A program made the position numbers and the translations under genes. Below the pieces are notes generated by a model that was not told the origin of the DNA, searched no databases, and was given only the letters and a program-made list of their open reading frames with translations. A stretch of 64,000 nucleotides of DNA from contig JAFYYW010000021.1 of NCBI GenBank assembly GCA_017548985.1, forward strand, positions 62,001-126,000, read 5' to 3'. The DNA comes from Bacteroidales bacterium (GTDB lineage: Bacteria; Bacteroidota; Bacteroidia; Bacteroidales; UBA932). Shown here in pieces: positions 63,233 to 64,000 of the stretch (the first letter of the stretch is position 1; every line of letters starts with the position of its first letter).

Positions 63233-64000
63233 ATGCGTTTAACTATCAGTATTGAGTATTACACAATTCCGGGAGAGTCCCTCTCCGTTGTTTTGGCCGA
63301 CGGGAAAGAGTTTCCCATGCGTTATGCCGCTGACGGGATGTGGGTGACGGAGTTCGGTGTCCCGGTTTCATGGAAAATCGTGGATTATGGTTTCGTGGTG
63401 AAGAGGGATGGACAGATTGTCCGTCGCGAATGGTCCGGACATGTTTTGAATATTCCATCGTCGAAGAAATTATCCTCAGTTGAGGTTAGGGATCGTTGGA
63501 ATGAAAGGCCTTCCGACGCTCCATTCTGGACAAAGGCCTTTACGGATGTGATTTTCGGCGGAAAGGACTCCGCGGCTAAGAGATCATCGGGTGATTCGGT
63601 GCTTTTGGTGGCCGCTCCGCAAGTCCGCAAGGGAGAAACTCTCGCGGTGACTGGATCCGGGAAAAAGTTCGGCGACTGGAAGAGATTTGTCCCCATGTCG
63701 AGGAAGGGCGTGATTTGGAAGATTTGTCTCGACTCAAGGGAAGTCTCTGAATATAAGTTTGTTATTATTGACTCGAAGACAGGGGAGCCGATAGCTTGGG
63801 AGGCTGGTCGCAACCGTCGTTCCCCTGGTTATGTCGAAGATGGTTCCCTCCTGGTTGTACGTGAGGCGGAACCGGTTTTTGACAGGGCTCCCTGGAGGGG
63901 AACCGGAGTCGCGATCCCGGTATTCTCGCTCCGTTCCGAGGATAGTTTCGGTGTCGGAGAGTTCAAAGACCTCAAGAAACTTGTGGACTGGGCTGTGGCT
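63233..64000 (+). CDS. malQ: 4-alpha-glucanotransferase with tandem starch-binding domains (N-terminal part)
   Basis: An open frame of 256 codons from the ATG at 63233 to the window end, so the gene is partial. Residues about 1-100 and 110-215 look like two CBM20-type starch-binding domains (SVEVRDRWNERPS; LAVTGSGKKFGDWKRFVPMS, with the W and acidic spacing of CBM20). The GH77 catalytic domain begins at about residue 225: PWRGTGVAIPVFSLRSEDSFGVGEF. This is the DPE2-like architecture known in Bacteroidetes MalQ, acting on maltose and branched glucans. Catalytic Asp/Glu residues lie beyond the window. No good promoter is seen in the 94-nt gap. Confidence 0.85.
   Translation, partial: MRLTISIEYYTIPGESLSVVLADGKEFPMRYAADGMWVTEFGVPVSWKIVDYGFVVKRDGQIVRREWSGHVLNIPSSKKLSSVEVRDRWNERPSDAPFWTKAFTDVIFGGKDSAAKRSSGDSVLLVAAPQVRKGETLAVTGSGKKFGDWKRFVPMSRKGVIWKICLDSREVSEYKFVIIDSKTGEPIAWEAGRNRRSPGYVEDGSLLVVREAEPVFDRAPWRGTGVAIPVFSLRSEDSFGVGEFKDLKKLVDWAVA

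Noticed and set aside
1..64000. tRNA genes, rRNA, CRISPR arrays, IS elements or prophage genes
   Set aside because: No direct-repeat array, cloverleaf-compatible intergenic stretch, transposase or phage structural gene was recognised. Intergenic gaps are short and accounted for by promoters or terminators.

Overview
The window is a gene-dense, almost purely chromosomal housekeeping segment from a member of the Bacteroidota, most likely order Bacteroidales. The evidence is the promoter grammar (many start sites are preceded by TAnnTTTG, sometimes with TTTG 19-21 nt upstream, and no strong Shine-Dalgarno sequences). It is also in family content typical of the phylum: GldH, RicT, DUF4293, DUF4271, DUF2723, a PG0541-like protein beside an RND pump, tandem YitT, and SPOR and BIG2 lipoproteins. 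G+C looks moderate (around half, not computed). I cannot name the genus. No rRNA, tRNA, CRISPR array, prophage or insertion sequence was found, and no gene-free stretch reaches 300 bases; the longest gaps, 100-190 bases, hold divergent promoters or terminators.

Layout. 1-3.1 kb: tail of a SPOR protein and rpoN, facing upp and radC. 3.1-11.7 kb: a split transketolase on the minus strand diverges from a 2-oxoacid dehydrogenase operon (E2, E3, fused E1 alpha/beta) that ends in a SorE-like zinc reductase and a terminator. 11.8-18.6 kb: HAD phosphatase, YqiA-like esterase, lipoate ligase, M14-like lipoprotein, organophosphate MFS transporter, HGSNAT-like acyltransferase and a UDG-fold protein. 18.6-21.8 kb (minus): a BIG2 lipoprotein and a heparinase II/III-type lyase. 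21.9-30.2 kb: a carboxyltransferase whose biotinyl domain lacks the lysine, a SPOR lipoprotein, an M28-like/TonB-C fusion with lost metal ligands, leuS and two YitT proteins. 30.3-37.4 kb: membrane AraC regulator, an LPP20-like secreted protein, RluA synthase, fabZ-fabF-fabH, a LytTR regulator and a nucleoside phosphorylase. 37.4-46.7 kb: DUF4293, yidD-rnpA-hemD-DUF4271, SUI1, DUF2723, an rRNA methyltransferase, pgk and lgt. 46.7-55.6 kb: a large multidomain M64 lipoprotein, then a TolC-HlyD-RND efflux operon with a PG0541-like protein. 55.7-64 kb: trxA, a beta-barrel protein, and a tightly overlapped operon LOG-polyprenyl synthase-holB-ricT-gldH-trmB, facing a U32 peptidase; the window ends inside a malQ-type glucanotransferase.

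How it fits together. The lipoate ligase can charge the E2 lipoyl domain encoded 8 kb away. The dehydrogenase complex, SorE-like reductase and split transketolase sit together and may form a sugar-derived C2/C3 pathway. Envelope functions (Lgt, lipoproteins, RND pump, DUF2723, GldH) are prominent.

Most unusual signals. (1) A structured palindromic repeat family has inserted in frame into two unrelated conserved genes, the E2 linker and a loop of TrmB, and is translated in the same frame in both. (2) Several promoters abut the start codon, implying leaderless mRNAs. (3) There are enzyme-like proteins with missing key residues (biotin lysine; M28 metal ligands). (4) A BIG2-BIG2-LRR-thioredoxin-M64 lipoprotein is present.
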